Notes: generated by a model from the sequence alone, not told the origin. A DNA stretch of 39,809 nucleotides from an uncultured Lachnospiraceae bacterium (GCA_947167155.1 CAMVHB010000017.1:1-39809), one strand, 5' to 3'. Positions 24,191 to 33,295 are shown, counted from the stretch's first letter. Numbers and translations are program-made.

Positions 24191-25555
24191 ATGTCTGGTA
24201 TCAGTAAAGACGCAAAGATCTGCATCATTGGCGGCGGTCCGGCAGGGCTTTCCGCGGGTATGTATCTCGAGCAGAAGGGCTATGAGAATTATACCATCCT
24301 TGAGAAGGAGGACCATGTAGGCGGAAAGTGCCACAGTCCCGAGTACGAGGGGAGACGCTATGAGATGGGGGCTATTATGGGCGTGCCTTCCTATTACGCA
24401 GTCCACGACATAGAGGAGTTCTGCGGGATCACTCATGACGGTCCGAAGCTGAATCGAAATTACAAGGACGCATCAGGAAAGGTCATCGATCCTTTTGATC
24501 CCAAGAAGAATCCGCTCAAGGTTCCCCATCTTCTCAAGATGAGAAATCAGATGAAAAAATTCGCGGAGATACTTGAGACAAAGTACAAGGGCTATGATGT
24601 GAACGGACACCGCGGAGTTTCGGAAGGACGCTATGATGGATATGCAGTCACACCCGAGAGGGAGAAGGTGAGCGGGACAAACGAGAATCTGAAGGATCTC
24701 GCCCTTCCTTTCAATGAATTCTGCAAGATCAACGGAGTAGAGCTTGTTCAGGATATCTGGATCGGACCGTTTACGGCCTTCGGTTACGGATATTTTGACG
24801 AGATCCCTGCGGCCTATGTTCTCAAATATCTTGATTTCCAGACCACGATGAATTTCGTGAACGTAAACCTCTGGACATGGAAGGACGGAACGCAGTCTAT
24901 ATATGAGGCTTTGAATGCAAAGCTGAAGAACCCCGCCCGACTGAATTCCGACATCACAAAGGTAGAGAGAAAGGGCGGAAAGGTTCTTGTCACCGTAAAC
25001 GGCAAGGTGGAGAAATACGACAAGATCATCGTGACAGCACCTCTTCAGTTTTTGCCTGATTATTTTGACGCAACAGAGAAGGAAAAGGAGCTTTTCTCAA
25101 AGATAGACTATGAGCGCTATGATGTGCTTGCATTTACGACGAAGCCAGAGGATCATCCCGAGATATCTTATTATATATTCGACAACATGGATCCCGCGCG
25201 CTACGGACATCTCATGGTTTATTACAGGAGATGGAGGGATGACGATTCCCAGATGATCACAACTTACGCTCTGAGAAATCACACGGGTGATCCCGAGATT
25301 CCTTACGATGATTGCAAAAACACGGTCCTCGAGGATCTGAAGACAATGAAGAATCCCGCGGAAACTGTGCATTACGAGAGAGACTGGTATTATTTCCCTC
25401 ATGTCGATTCAAAGACCTATGCATCGGGCTGGTATGAGAAGGTCGAGGGAATGCAGGGCGAGAATGATACCTATTACGCAGGAGAGGTGATGTCCTTCGG
25501 CGATATGGACGAGACCTGCGAATATTCAAGAGAACTTGTTGAAAGGTTCTTCTGA
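24191..25555 (+). CDS. FAD-dependent oxidoreductase of the flavin amine oxidase/protoporphyrinogen oxidase-like family
   Basis: This 454-residue flavoprotein has an N-terminal Rossmann dinucleotide motif, CIIGGGPAGLSAGMYLEQ (about 10-27), followed by ILEKEDHVGGKCHS, which holds the acidic residue for FAD ribose and the GG doublet of amine-oxidase-type flavoproteins. The C-terminal end contains YYAGEVMSFGDMDETCEYSR, the usual second FAD-contact region. No signal peptide is visible. The substrate is unknown; the family includes amine oxidases, phytoene desaturases and UDP-galactopyranose mutase-like proteins. The ribosome site GGAGGGG precedes the ATG. A strong terminator follows the gene. It could tailor the NRPS product, but it lies beyond a separate promoter, so this is speculative. 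Confidence 0.85.
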   Translation: MSGISKDAKICIIGGGPAGLSAGMYLEQKGYENYTILEKEDHVGGKCHSPEYEGRRYEMGAIMGVPSYYAVHDIEEFCGITHDGPKLNRNYKDASGKVIDPFDPKKNPLKVPHLLKMRNQMKKFAEILETKYKGYDVNGHRGVSEGRYDGYAVTPEREKVSGTNENLKDLALPFNEFCKINGVELVQDIWIGPFTAFGYGYFDEIPAAYVLKYLDFQTTMNFVNVNLWTWKDGTQSIYEALNAKLKNPARLNSDITKVERKGGKVLVTVNGKVEKYDKIIVTAPLQFLPDYFDATEKEKELFSKIDYERYDVLAFTTKPEDHPEISYYIFDNMDPARYGHLMVYYRRWRDDDSQMITTYALRNHTGDPEIPYDDCKNTVLEDLKTMKNPAETVHYERDWYYFPHVDSKTYASGWYEKVEGMQGENDTYYAGEVMSFGDMDETCEYSRELVERFF

Positions 25556-25576
25556 ATCAGGAATAAATGATAGCGG

Positions 25577-25606
25577 GGCGGTCCCATGAAAACGGGACCG
25601 CCTTTT
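25577..25606 (+). terminator. Intrinsic terminator after the FAD oxidoreductase
   Basis: A perfect 9-bp stem (GGCGGTCCC, 25577-25585, with 25594-25602), an 8-base loop and TTTT end the EAL-oxidoreductase unit. Confidence 0.9.
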
Positions 25607-25652
25607 CATTACGAAGTGAGGGGGCAATACCTGTATCAAGAGGAAAAAGATA

Positions 25653-27128
25653 ATGCAAAAAAAGCCAACGCTCTTTGTCGTCGGAGACAGCACCGTGAGC
25701 GCATTTTCGGACAATTATTATATGCCAAGAGTAGGATTCGGAGAGGGGCTTAAATATTTTTTTGATGAGAACATAAGGATAGAAAATCTTGCGGTATCCG
25801 GCACGAGCTCAAAGAGTTTTCGCTCCCACAAAAACTATCAGGCTTTTTTGAACGGCATAAGCGCCGGAGATCATCTCATCATAGGCTTCGGACACAATGA
25901 TGAAAAAAGAGGTGCTGTCACCTTTACGGATCCCAAAGGAGATTTCAGACAAGAAGGCTCTTTTGCACAAAGCCTCTTTGAGGGGTATATCAAACCCGCT
26001 TCCGACAAGGGGCTTGGCATAGTCCTTGTTACACCGATAGTAAGGCGTGATGAGTCGCTTTCCTATGCCGGGGAAAAAGTGCATGTTACTTCTGACGGAG
26101 ACTATGCTGAGGCGATAAGAAGGCTTTCCTCTGATCTTGAAAGAGAGCTTTCGCTCTTTGTTTTCGTCTGTGACCTCACAAGAGAAACGCGCGTTCTTTC
26201 CCTCAAAGTTGGAAATGACACCCTTCTCATGCATGCGCGAACCGGGAAAAGAGAGATATCCTGCGATGACACCCATACGAACCTCTTCGGCGCAGTGGTC
26301 AATGCTTATCTTATCGCGGAGGATATAAAAAAAGCCGGCATCCTGCTTTCATTATATTTGAAAAAGGAATATGATGACCCGCTTTCCAAAACTTCATATT
26401 GGGTGGAGAGGTCCGTAAACCGTTATTATAAAGAGCCTGTGTATGAATGTCCCCGTGAGCTGTCCGATTTCTGGCCGCCCTTTTTGGATCAAAACCAAAA
26501 CAGATGGTATGCCAGCGTTTTTGGTGATATAAATGACGGCGATTGCAAAAATGCGAAATCCTTTTCCTTTTCAGGGGAAGGCGGGAGGATGCAAATCGGT
26601 TCCGGTCTTGACAGGATAAACGGAAAGATCACGGAAAAAAGCGACGGGCTTGCTATGTATTTTCTGAGGCTCCCGGTGGACCAAAGCTTTTGTCTGAAAG
26701 CCGTGATAAGGCTTGATTCGTACAATACCGCCAAAGGTCCGGCAGATTCGGCAGCCTTCGGCGCGATGGTGCGGGATGATATTTATATCAATAAGGCAAG
26801 CGGCGAACTCCTGGGGGATTTTGTTGCAGCCGGTATCCTCTTTGATCACGCACACCAAAAAGGCGCCAATACCTTTGCGAGACGCAGCGGTCGCCTTGTA
26901 TTTGAAGGGGGAGAACTGAATGAGGCACCTCGTGAAGGGGATGAGCTTTCCGTTTGTATTGAATCAACAACAGACGGCTACAGGGCAACGATCGAAGGAT
27001 ACAGTCCCGTTTCAACGGGCTATGATTTCAAACTCACAGCAATAGATCCGGACTATGTATATATTGGCTTTTTCGCAGCACGTAGTGTTTCAATAACCGT
27101 ATCTGACATCATTTTGAAGGAGACATGA
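25653..27128 (+). CDS. SGNH hydrolase (rhamnogalacturonan acetylesterase-like) with C-terminal beta-rich domain, no signal peptide
   Basis: This is a 491-residue protein. Residues 1-235 are an SGNH/GDSL esterase with block I GDST (Ser13), block II SGTSSKSF, block III GFGHNDE and block V D205-D-T-H208, the pattern of the rhamnogalacturonan acetylesterase branch that deacetylates sugars. The remaining ~250 residues (DFWPPFLDQNQNRWYASVFG onward) look beta-rich and may be a jelly-roll or concanavalin-like module; I do not recognise a named family. There is no signal peptide, so a cytoplasmic substrate is implied, such as imported oligosaccharides or an acylated metabolite. AAGAGG lies nine or so bases before the ATG. 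The last bases overlap the lipid kinase gene, suggesting an operon. Confidence 0.82.
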   Translation: MQKKPTLFVVGDSTVSAFSDNYYMPRVGFGEGLKYFFDENIRIENLAVSGTSSKSFRSHKNYQAFLNGISAGDHLIIGFGHNDEKRGAVTFTDPKGDFRQEGSFAQSLFEGYIKPASDKGLGIVLVTPIVRRDESLSYAGEKVHVTSDGDYAEAIRRLSSDLERELSLFVFVCDLTRETRVLSLKVGNDTLLMHARTGKREISCDDTHTNLFGAVVNAYLIAEDIKKAGILLSLYLKKEYDDPLSKTSYWVERSVNRYYKEPVYECPRELSDFWPPFLDQNQNRWYASVFGDINDGDCKNAKSFSFSGEGGRMQIGSGLDRINGKITEKSDGLAMYFLRLPVDQSFCLKAVIRLDSYNTAKGPADSAAFGAMVRDDIYINKASGELLGDFVAAGILFDHAHQKGANTFARRSGRLVFEGGELNEAPREGDELSVCIESTTDGYRATIEGYSPVSTGYDFKLTAIDPDYVYIGFFAARSVSITVSDIILKET

Positions 27129-27130
27129 AA

Positions 27131-28063
27131 ATGGACGACAAAAAGGAAATCTTTTTTGTATTCAATCCCATTGCGGGAAAGGGGAAGGTAAAGGCTTTAC
27201 TTACCGATATCCTTGAAGTCTTTGCGCGTGGTGGCTATCAGGTCACTGTTCGTCCGACCCTTGAAAAGGGCGATGCCGAGAAAGCAGCAAGAGAGCTTGA
27301 TACAGAACGCTTCGGGCTTATTGCTGTAGCAGGAGGAGACGGCACTCTCGATGAAGTAGTGAAGGGGATCATGCAAAGGGAGGATGGAGCCAAGATCACC
27401 ATTGGTTATATGCCGGCCGGCTCTACAAATGATTTCGCTGCAAGCCACGGGATGCCGTCTGATCTTTCCGAAGCCGCGAAGGTCATCATAAACGGAAGGA
27501 CCGAGAGCTACGACATTGGTATGTTTAATGATTCAAACTACTTTGTCTATGTTTCGGCTTTTGGAAATTTCACCCATATTTCCTATGATACTCCCCAGAA
27601 TATGAAAAATATCTTCGGTCACGCAGCCTACATGATGAGGGTCGTTCCGGAGCTTCTGCAGTTCAACAAGATAAAGCCTTATCACATAAAGGCGACTTGC
27701 GACGGAAAAGAATATGAGGGCGACTATGCTCTTGGGATGATCACGAATACAAAGTCTGTCGGCGGCTTTTCAGGAGTGCTCGGTGACAATGTCGATATGC
27801 AGGACGGACTTTTTGAGGTGACACTGATCAGGATGCCCAAAGGACCCTTTGATGTGAATACGATCATTACCAAGCTTCTTGCCGGAGACCTCAATAATGA
27901 ATATATGGAGCATTTTCAGGCTTCAGAGATAATCATGCATTCCGAGCCCGCCATTAATTTTTCTCTGGACGGAGAGTTCGGGGGAGAGTGCTGTGATGTG
28001 AAGCTTTCGGTTCTAAAGAGAAAGCTGTTGATCCGTGTGCCCGACATCGAAAAAAAATTGTGA
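27131..28063 (+). CDS. Diacylglycerol kinase/sphingosine kinase-like lipid kinase (DagK_cat, YegS/BmrU family)
   Basis: This protein of about 310 residues shows the DagK catalytic signature: FNPIAGKGK for phosphate binding near the N-terminus, AVAGGDGTLDEVVKGI as the nucleotide loop, and GYMPAGSTNDFAASHG. The C-terminal half has the expected beta-sandwich with INFSLDGEFGG, including the DGE motif. These soluble enzymes phosphorylate diacylglycerol or related lipids. Two ATGs are available at 27125 and 27131; AAGGAG is two bases from the first and eight from the second, so I prefer 27131. It overlaps or abuts the SGNH gene and precedes a stand-alone acyltransferase, pointing to a lipid or acyl-transfer theme. 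Confidence 0.9.
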   Translation: MDDKKEIFFVFNPIAGKGKVKALLTDILEVFARGGYQVTVRPTLEKGDAEKAARELDTERFGLIAVAGGDGTLDEVVKGIMQREDGAKITIGYMPAGSTNDFAASHGMPSDLSEAAKVIINGRTESYDIGMFNDSNYFVYVSAFGNFTHISYDTPQNMKNIFGHAAYMMRVVPELLQFNKIKPYHIKATCDGKEYEGDYALGMITNTKSVGGFSGVLGDNVDMQDGLFEVTLIRMPKGPFDVNTIITKLLAGDLNNEYMEHFQASEIIMHSEPAINFSLDGEFGGECCDVKLSVLKRKLLIRVPDIEKKL

Positions 28064-28098
28064 AGTCTGAAAACTGAGGAGTTGTTGAGATCAAAGAA

Positions 28099-29346
28099 AT
28101 GAACGGTGACTGGTATCAGGTAGATAATGTCGCAAATGTCTTTCTTGCGACCATGGTAAAGAGGGACACGCGTTCTCTTCGGGTGAGCGTTACCCTGAAG
28201 GAGGACATAATAAAAGATGTCCTTCAGGAGGCTGCCGAAGAGACGGCTCGCCAACGCCCGCAGATAAATGTAAAGATCCACAGAGGACTTTTCTGGCACT
28301 ATATGGAGGAGGTGTCTCTGAAGCCCGTTGTTGAAGAGGAGAGGAGACGTGTCTGCCCGAAGCTTTATGAAAGGTATAATGAGACAGGGCTTCATTATCT
28401 CATCAGTTTTTACAAAAAGAGGATCAACTTTGACATGCTTCATGTCCTTGGAGACGGGTACGGCGCGATCGATTTTGTAAATCTTTTGCTCTTTAATTAT
28501 CTTAAAAGGGTGCATCCGACTGAGCTCTCGACTCTTGATTACGGCGCAGGTCCGTTAAAGGGAAAGCTTTCCGAAAACAGTTTTGATAATATTGAAGCAG
28601 AGGCAGGAAAGACAAAGGTAGATATAAAGCCCGCCTTCCGGGAGTTTTCACCGAAACTTCCTTTTGACCAGCTCCAGTTTATCGAGGTTCAGATGCCTTC
28701 AAAAGAGATAATCTCCCGCGCAAAAGCTCTTGATGTTACAGTCACGAGCCTTCTCGGTTCAGCGCTCGTGATGGCTCTCATAGATAATATGCCTCTTGCC
28801 GTGAAAAAAATGCCTGTCAGCATTGAGATGCCGGTAAACCTCAGAAGTTTTTATCCATCGGAATCCATCAGGAATTTCTTCAGCGACATTAAGTATTCCC
28901 GCGTGCCTACAGGAGATGAAAGCCTTCAGGAGCTTTCAAAGGAATATGATCTTTCGCTAAAGGAAAATCTCACACCTGAAAAGATATCTGCCCAGATAGC
29001 GCAGATTCAGGCTTTTCAGAAAAATGGCGTCATCCGTGCAGTGCCCCTCTTTTTGAAGCAGGGCGCCCTTCGGTTCTTTTCCTTCCTTACAAATTCCGGC
29101 GCCTCCGCTGTGCTTTCAAATCTCGGGCGTGTGTCATTGCCTAAAGAGATGGAAGGCTTTGTTGATTATTACAGTATGTACTGCAGCTCTCACAATCTGT
29201 TTTTCTGCGTAAATTCTTTTGGGGACAAGCTTGTGATAGGTATCACGAACCCTTATACACAGACTGACGTGATCAGGGATTTTGTCAGGACTTTTTCGCA
29301 TGACGGCGTTCCTGTCAAAGTCTATGCTACGGGGGTGATCCGCTGA
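28099..29346 (+). CDS. Stand-alone condensation-superfamily acyltransferase (alcohol acetyltransferase/PapA-like)
   Basis: This 415-residue soluble protein carries the CAT/condensation active-site motif HxxxDG as HVLGDG within DMLHVLGDGYGAIDF, at about residue 115. A second-half element, SALVMALIDNMPLAVKKMPVSIEMPVNLRSF, matches the second CAT-like lobe, where NRPS condensation domains and alcohol O-acetyltransferases have a similar strand. Such proteins transfer acyl groups from CoA or carrier protein to hydroxyl or amine acceptors. No carrier protein is adjacent. The ribosome site is weak (GAGGAG 18 bases upstream). The stop TGA overlaps the next ATG (TGATG). It might act on lipids or on the NRPS product, and context supports the first more. 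Confidence 0.82.
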   Translation: MNGDWYQVDNVANVFLATMVKRDTRSLRVSVTLKEDIIKDVLQEAAEETARQRPQINVKIHRGLFWHYMEEVSLKPVVEEERRRVCPKLYERYNETGLHYLISFYKKRINFDMLHVLGDGYGAIDFVNLLLFNYLKRVHPTELSTLDYGAGPLKGKLSENSFDNIEAEAGKTKVDIKPAFREFSPKLPFDQLQFIEVQMPSKEIISRAKALDVTVTSLLGSALVMALIDNMPLAVKKMPVSIEMPVNLRSFYPSESIRNFFSDIKYSRVPTGDESLQELSKEYDLSLKENLTPEKISAQIAQIQAFQKNGVIRAVPLFLKQGALRFFSFLTNSGASAVLSNLGRVSLPKEMEGFVDYYSMYCSSHNLFFCVNSFGDKLVIGITNPYTQTDVIRDFVRTFSHDGVPVKVYATGVIR

Positions 29347-29999
29347 TGAGAAGATGTGAAAAATGCGAGATCTCAGTCGGAAACGGCGCAAAAAAATGTC
29401 CTCTCTGCGGGAGCAAGCTCAAAGGCTTTGATGATGAAAAAGAAAGGTTCTTTCCTTTTGTAAAAAAGGAGAGGAAGTGCTTTATCTTTTACAAGGTTGA
29501 GCATATTTTGTTCTGGATCGCCTTTCTTTCGATCATCCTGTTCACCCTCATACTTGATTACAGGAGCTTTTTCGGCAAAAGCTTCCTGGTGCTTCTATGG
29601 CTCATCATAGGCGAGGTCACTTTTACAAGTATCTGGAGATCTCATGATTATGTCCCGGGGATAATATTTCGCTGTGCAGTCGCAGGAATGCTGGCTTTGG
29701 GACTAAGCTCCTTATGGTATGCCGCTGTGATTCCGATCATACCAAGCCCGCTCATACCGCTCATCATTTTGAATTTTATCGCAGCGCTCGGCGGAAGGGA
29801 CACGAATGTTGTCGTATGCTTCACCGTAAATCTTGCTGCGATCGTTTTTTCATGGATCGTTGTTGTCCTGATACTCAGGGATACTCATATATTGATCTGG
29901 CAGATAAGCTTTTTGACAGGCATCGTGACACTTGCCGGTATCTTTGTCTTTAGGGGGCGTACACTTTTTGACGAGCTCAAAAAAAGGCTGCATATGTAG
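29346..29999 (+). CDS. Zinc-ribbon polytopic membrane protein of unknown function
   Basis: This 217-residue protein begins with a short zinc ribbon, C4xxC7 and C18xxC21 (CEKCEISV, KKCPLCGSKL). After a basic linker it has about five or six hydrophobic helices from residue 50 onward and ends with a cytoplasmic-looking FDELKKRLHM. I do not recognise a characterised function; related small zinc-ribbon membrane proteins occur next to acyltransferase genes in clostridial genomes, and it may be a partner of the upstream enzyme. It is translationally coupled to that gene by a TGATG overlap and lies nine bases before the GTPase-NYN gene. Confidence 0.75.
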   Translation: MRRCEKCEISVGNGAKKCPLCGSKLKGFDDEKERFFPFVKKERKCFIFYKVEHILFWIAFLSIILFTLILDYRSFFGKSFLVLLWLIIGEVTFTSIWRSHDYVPGIIFRCAVAGMLALGLSSLWYAAVIPIIPSPLIPLIILNFIAALGGRDTNVVVCFTVNLAAIVFSWIVVVLILRDTHILIWQISFLTGIVTLAGIFVFRGRTLFDELKKRLHM

Positions 30000-30008
30000 G
30001 GTGGCTTC

Positions 30009-32633
30009 ATGAGAAACACGGTTTTCGGAATAGTCGCCCATGTGGATGCAGGAAAAACTACACTTTCTGAACAGCTTCTTTTCAGGGGCGGCACCGTCCG
30101 GCAGGCGGGAAGAGTCGACAAGGGTACAAGCTTTCTTGACAATAATGAAATAGAGCGTGAGCGCGGCATTACTGTTTTTTCAAAGCAGGCAAGGCTCGTG
30201 CTTGATGGTCGCCCTTTTACGCTGCTTGATACCCCGGGGCACTCGGATCTCACCGGGGAAGCTGAAAGCGTCATGTCAGTCCTCGACGCTGCGATCCTCA
30301 TCATATCCGCATCAAGCGGTGTCAATTCCCATACTGAATTTCTGATGAAGCTCCTTTTGCGATATCAGGTTCCGGTCATTATTTTTGTGAACAAGACTGA
30401 TCTCATCTCATTTGACCGGGAAAGGCTTTTTTCCGACATCAGACAAAGGCTTGGAGAAGGATGCATTGAGGCAGATCTCCTTTACAAAAAAGAGACTGCA
30501 GAGGACCTTGCACTCCTTGATGAAGAGATGCTGGGAGATTATCTTGAGAATGGAAGTCTTCCCGATGGCTCAATAGAAAAGCTGTTTCTTTCGGGAAAGC
30601 TGAATCCTGTGTATTATGGGTCGGCGCTTAAGAATGAAGGGATAGATGAGCTTTGCGGAGGTCTTGTTTCGCTCACTTTAACTCTTTGCAGCGAAGACAA
30701 AAGCCGGTCTCCTTTTTCAGCCCGTGTCTTTTCAATTGAGAAAAGCGACCGTCGCCTTACCGTTATGAAGATAATGAGCGGAGTTCTGAAGGTCAGGGAG
30801 CCGGTCAATACAGGAGATGGTGATTCTCCTGAAAAGGTAACGGAGATCCGGCTTTATTCCGGAGTGAAATACGAAAATGTCGGCGAAGCTTTTCCGGGCG
30901 ATATCGTATCAGTCCTGGGACTTGAGAATACCTATGCCGGTCAGGGTCTTGGAGCCTTAAACAAGGACATCAGGCCTCTTTACACAGCTATGATGCGAAT
31001 GAGGCTGGTCCCGGATCCCTCCATTGACAAAAACGAGTTTGAGAATGCGCTTTCCATTCTTTCGGAAGAAGAGCCCTATCTTGAGATAGAAGCAGACAGG
31101 GAAAGGGGAGATTTCCATCTCTCTGTATCGGGAGCGCTTCAGGAGGAAATAATAAAGTCTCATTTTTCTGACCGCTTCAACATGAAGGTCGATCTTTTGA
31201 ATGAGAGACCTGTATATGCGGAGACTATCAGGGGAAGGGTAGAAGGAGTGGGGCATTATGAACCACTGCGTCACTATGCGGAGGTTCATCTTTTGATAAG
31301 CGAAGGAGAGCGGGGCAGCGGAGTTTTGATAGATTCGGATTGTCCTTTCGATGTCCTTGAAAAGACATATCAGCGGCAGGTCATGGATACCCTTTTCCTT
31401 CTTGAAAGGACAAAAGGCCTTCGCGGTGTCCTTACCGGTTCCCGTCTTACAGACGTAAAGGTAACACTCGTTTCCGGGAAGAGCCATGTGAAGCACACAG
31501 AACCCGGGGATTTCAGGGAGGCTACGATAAGGGCTCTTCGGCACGGTCTGATGCGGGCTGAAAATGTTTTGCTTGAGCCCCTGCTTTCTTTTTCAATGAA
31601 GATTCCTCACGACCTTGTCGGAAGGGCTCTTAATGATATCAATAATGTGAGGGGCGTTTCGGAGCCGCCCGTACAGGCGAATGATGGCGGGAGTACTTTC
31701 ATAACGGGAACGATCCCTGCCGCGGAGCTTCATGATTATCAAAAGGAATTTTCCTCTTTTACAAGAGGCGAGGGGAGCCTTGAAATAACGCCCCTCGGCT
31801 TCGGCGAACTTGAAGAACCGGAATCAGTGATCGAAAGTTTTTCCTATGATCCTGAGCGGGATCTTATGAATCCGGCCGGATCCATCTTCTGCTCCCACGG
31901 CGCAGGGGTCTATGTGTCATGGGATGAAGTGGAAGAGCAGATGCACCTTCCGTACGTATATCCGGTGAAAAGCAGATCCCGTTTTTCTGCTTCCGGCTTA
32001 TCGGGAAAAAACGCCACGGAAAGCCGCGATATAAAATCCATCATGGATGGGCTGTTGCGGAGCGCAAACCAGAAAGAAAAGCCCAGAGGGCGGGAACGTG
32101 ACATTGAAAAGAAAAGAAAGAGAGAAAACGAGCTAAAGTTAAAGCGCGCGCTTGATGAGAAAAAGAGACCCTATGAAGGAAAGGAAAGGGTAGAGATCCC
32201 TCTTTTGGTAAAGAGCGATCTCCTTCTTGTTGACGGCTACAACATCATCTTTTCCTGGGATGAATTAAAAGACTTGGCCTCAGTCAGCATAGACGCGGCA
32301 AGAGGAAGGCTCAATGATATACTTTCGAATTATTCGGCATTCACTTGCTGTGAGACTATCGTGGTCTATGACGCCTATCTTTTGGAAGATCATGGCACCG
32401 AGATCCTGAAGTACAACAATATTCATATCGTCTTCACTGCGACCGCCGAGACAGCTGACCAGTATATAGAAAAGACGGCGATCAAAAGGAAAAAGGACTC
32501 AACGATCCGCGTTGCGACAAGCGACTTGGTGGAGCGCATGATAGTTCTCTCTCAGGGCGCCACGGTCATATCGGCAGAAAATTTCCGCAGCATGATAGAC
32601 GCCGCGGAAAGAGAGATAAGAGAAAAACTGTGA
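30009..32633 (+). CDS. TetM/EF-G-like translational GTPase fused to a YacP/Rae1-like NYN endonuclease domain
   Basis: This is an 874-residue fusion. Residues 1 to about 620 form an EF-G-like translational GTPase of the Tet(M)/Tet(O) subgroup, with G1 AHVDAGKTT (10-18), switch region ERERGIT, G3 DTPGH, G4 NKTD (about 128), domain IV EPLLSFSMKIPHDL and a domain V-like end. A charged linker (about 690-720) leads to residues 735-874, an NYN/PIN-like nuclease resembling YacP (Rae1), with LLLVDGYNIIF (Asp742), VVYDAY, ETADQYIEKTA and VATSDLVERM supplying the acidic residues. Rae1 in B. subtilis is a ribosome A-site mRNA endonuclease. The Tet(M) domain IV tip residues Ser-Pro-Val are replaced (V494-K-H here), so tetracycline resistance is doubtful. 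The ribosome site AGGGTGG precedes the ATG. Confidence 0.9.
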   Translation: MRNTVFGIVAHVDAGKTTLSEQLLFRGGTVRQAGRVDKGTSFLDNNEIERERGITVFSKQARLVLDGRPFTLLDTPGHSDLTGEAESVMSVLDAAILIISASSGVNSHTEFLMKLLLRYQVPVIIFVNKTDLISFDRERLFSDIRQRLGEGCIEADLLYKKETAEDLALLDEEMLGDYLENGSLPDGSIEKLFLSGKLNPVYYGSALKNEGIDELCGGLVSLTLTLCSEDKSRSPFSARVFSIEKSDRRLTVMKIMSGVLKVREPVNTGDGDSPEKVTEIRLYSGVKYENVGEAFPGDIVSVLGLENTYAGQGLGALNKDIRPLYTAMMRMRLVPDPSIDKNEFENALSILSEEEPYLEIEADRERGDFHLSVSGALQEEIIKSHFSDRFNMKVDLLNERPVYAETIRGRVEGVGHYEPLRHYAEVHLLISEGERGSGVLIDSDCPFDVLEKTYQRQVMDTLFLLERTKGLRGVLTGSRLTDVKVTLVSGKSHVKHTEPGDFREATIRALRHGLMRAENVLLEPLLSFSMKIPHDLVGRALNDINNVRGVSEPPVQANDGGSTFITGTIPAAELHDYQKEFSSFTRGEGSLEITPLGFGELEEPESVIESFSYDPERDLMNPAGSIFCSHGAGVYVSWDEVEEQMHLPYVYPVKSRSRFSASGLSGKNATESRDIKSIMDGLLRSANQKEKPRGRERDIEKKRKRENELKLKRALDEKKRPYEGKERVEIPLLVKSDLLLVDGYNIIFSWDELKDLASVSIDAARGRLNDILSNYSAFTCCETIVVYDAYLLEDHGTEILKYNNIHIVFTATAETADQYIEKTAIKRKKDSTIRVATSDLVERMIVLSQGATVISAENFRSMIDAAEREIREKL

Positions 32634-32645
32634 TACGATCATCCT

Positions 32646-33254
32646 TCAGTGCTTTTTTTTGAAGACTCCGAAGATACCGCACTGAGCGAGGATTCCGGCT
32701 AATGCAAGAACGATAGTAAATATGGTCTTTGTCGTGTTGGTGAAATTGAAGAACCCTGCCGCAGCTCCGGCAAGGAGTACTGCTCCGTGGACCGCCGAGA
32801 TTATGATCACAACCGGTTTTTCAAAGATCACTGCGATGATCGCAACCGCCAGTCCTATGAGGATTGAAATGATTAGGGGCGAGGTCAGGTTCAGGGAAGG
32901 GAAGAGGCCTGACGCCCCCGAAAGAGCCAGGTTTGCAGCCCTTGACAGAGGCTCCATCAGGTAGGTGGAAAAGACAGGGATAGCGACTATTCCGGAGCCC
33001 GTGAAGAAGCATAGAACAAAGAGACCAACCTTTTTCAGTACACCGAAAAGTATCGCAAGTCCTATCGCAAAGACCAGCATCAGAATAAAAAGGAGCTGCG
33101 GGGCAAAGAATAATGCGATAAGAGCACCGACGACAGCACCTATCAGAAGTCCGCAGATCACGAGACCTACACGAAACCACCAGTAACCGAAGAAACAGTT
33201 AAGTATTCCGATAACTATCGTAATTATGGTGACTACGAGAAAAGGGATTGACAT
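32646..33254 (-). CDS. Polytopic membrane protein (DUF4203-like)
   Basis: This 202-residue minus-strand protein is almost entirely hydrophobic, with about seven transmembrane helices rich in Gly, Ala, Ile and Val, and a short basic tail FGVFKKKH. The glycine-rich pairs of helices resemble DUF4203/TM7SF3-type membrane proteins, whose function is not established. AGGAGA lies about eight bases upstream of the ATG. It is convergent with the GTPase-NYN gene (12-base gap) and divergent from the chemotaxis receptor. No enzymatic motif is visible. Confidence 0.8.
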   Translation of the reverse strand: MSIPFLVVTIITIVIGILNCFFGYWWFRVGLVICGLLIGAVVGALIALFFAPQLLFILMLVFAIGLAILFGVLKKVGLFVLCFFTGSGIVAIPVFSTYLMEPLSRAANLALSGASGLFPSLNLTSPLIISILIGLAVAIIAVIFEKPVVIIISAVHGAVLLAGAAAGFFNFTNTTKTIFTIVLALAGILAQCGIFGVFKKKH

Positions 33255-33295
33255 TTATTTATCTCCTGTTCATTCGCTTTTTCACATCAACCTAT

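Noticed and set aside
30957-31544. 195-residue minus-strand open frame inside the GTPase-NYN gene
   Set aside because: It is antisense to conserved EF-G domains, with no independent support.
30009-32633. Calling this gene a tetracycline resistance determinant
   Set aside because: The Tet(M) tip residues are altered and a nuclease domain is fused; similarity alone does not show resistance.
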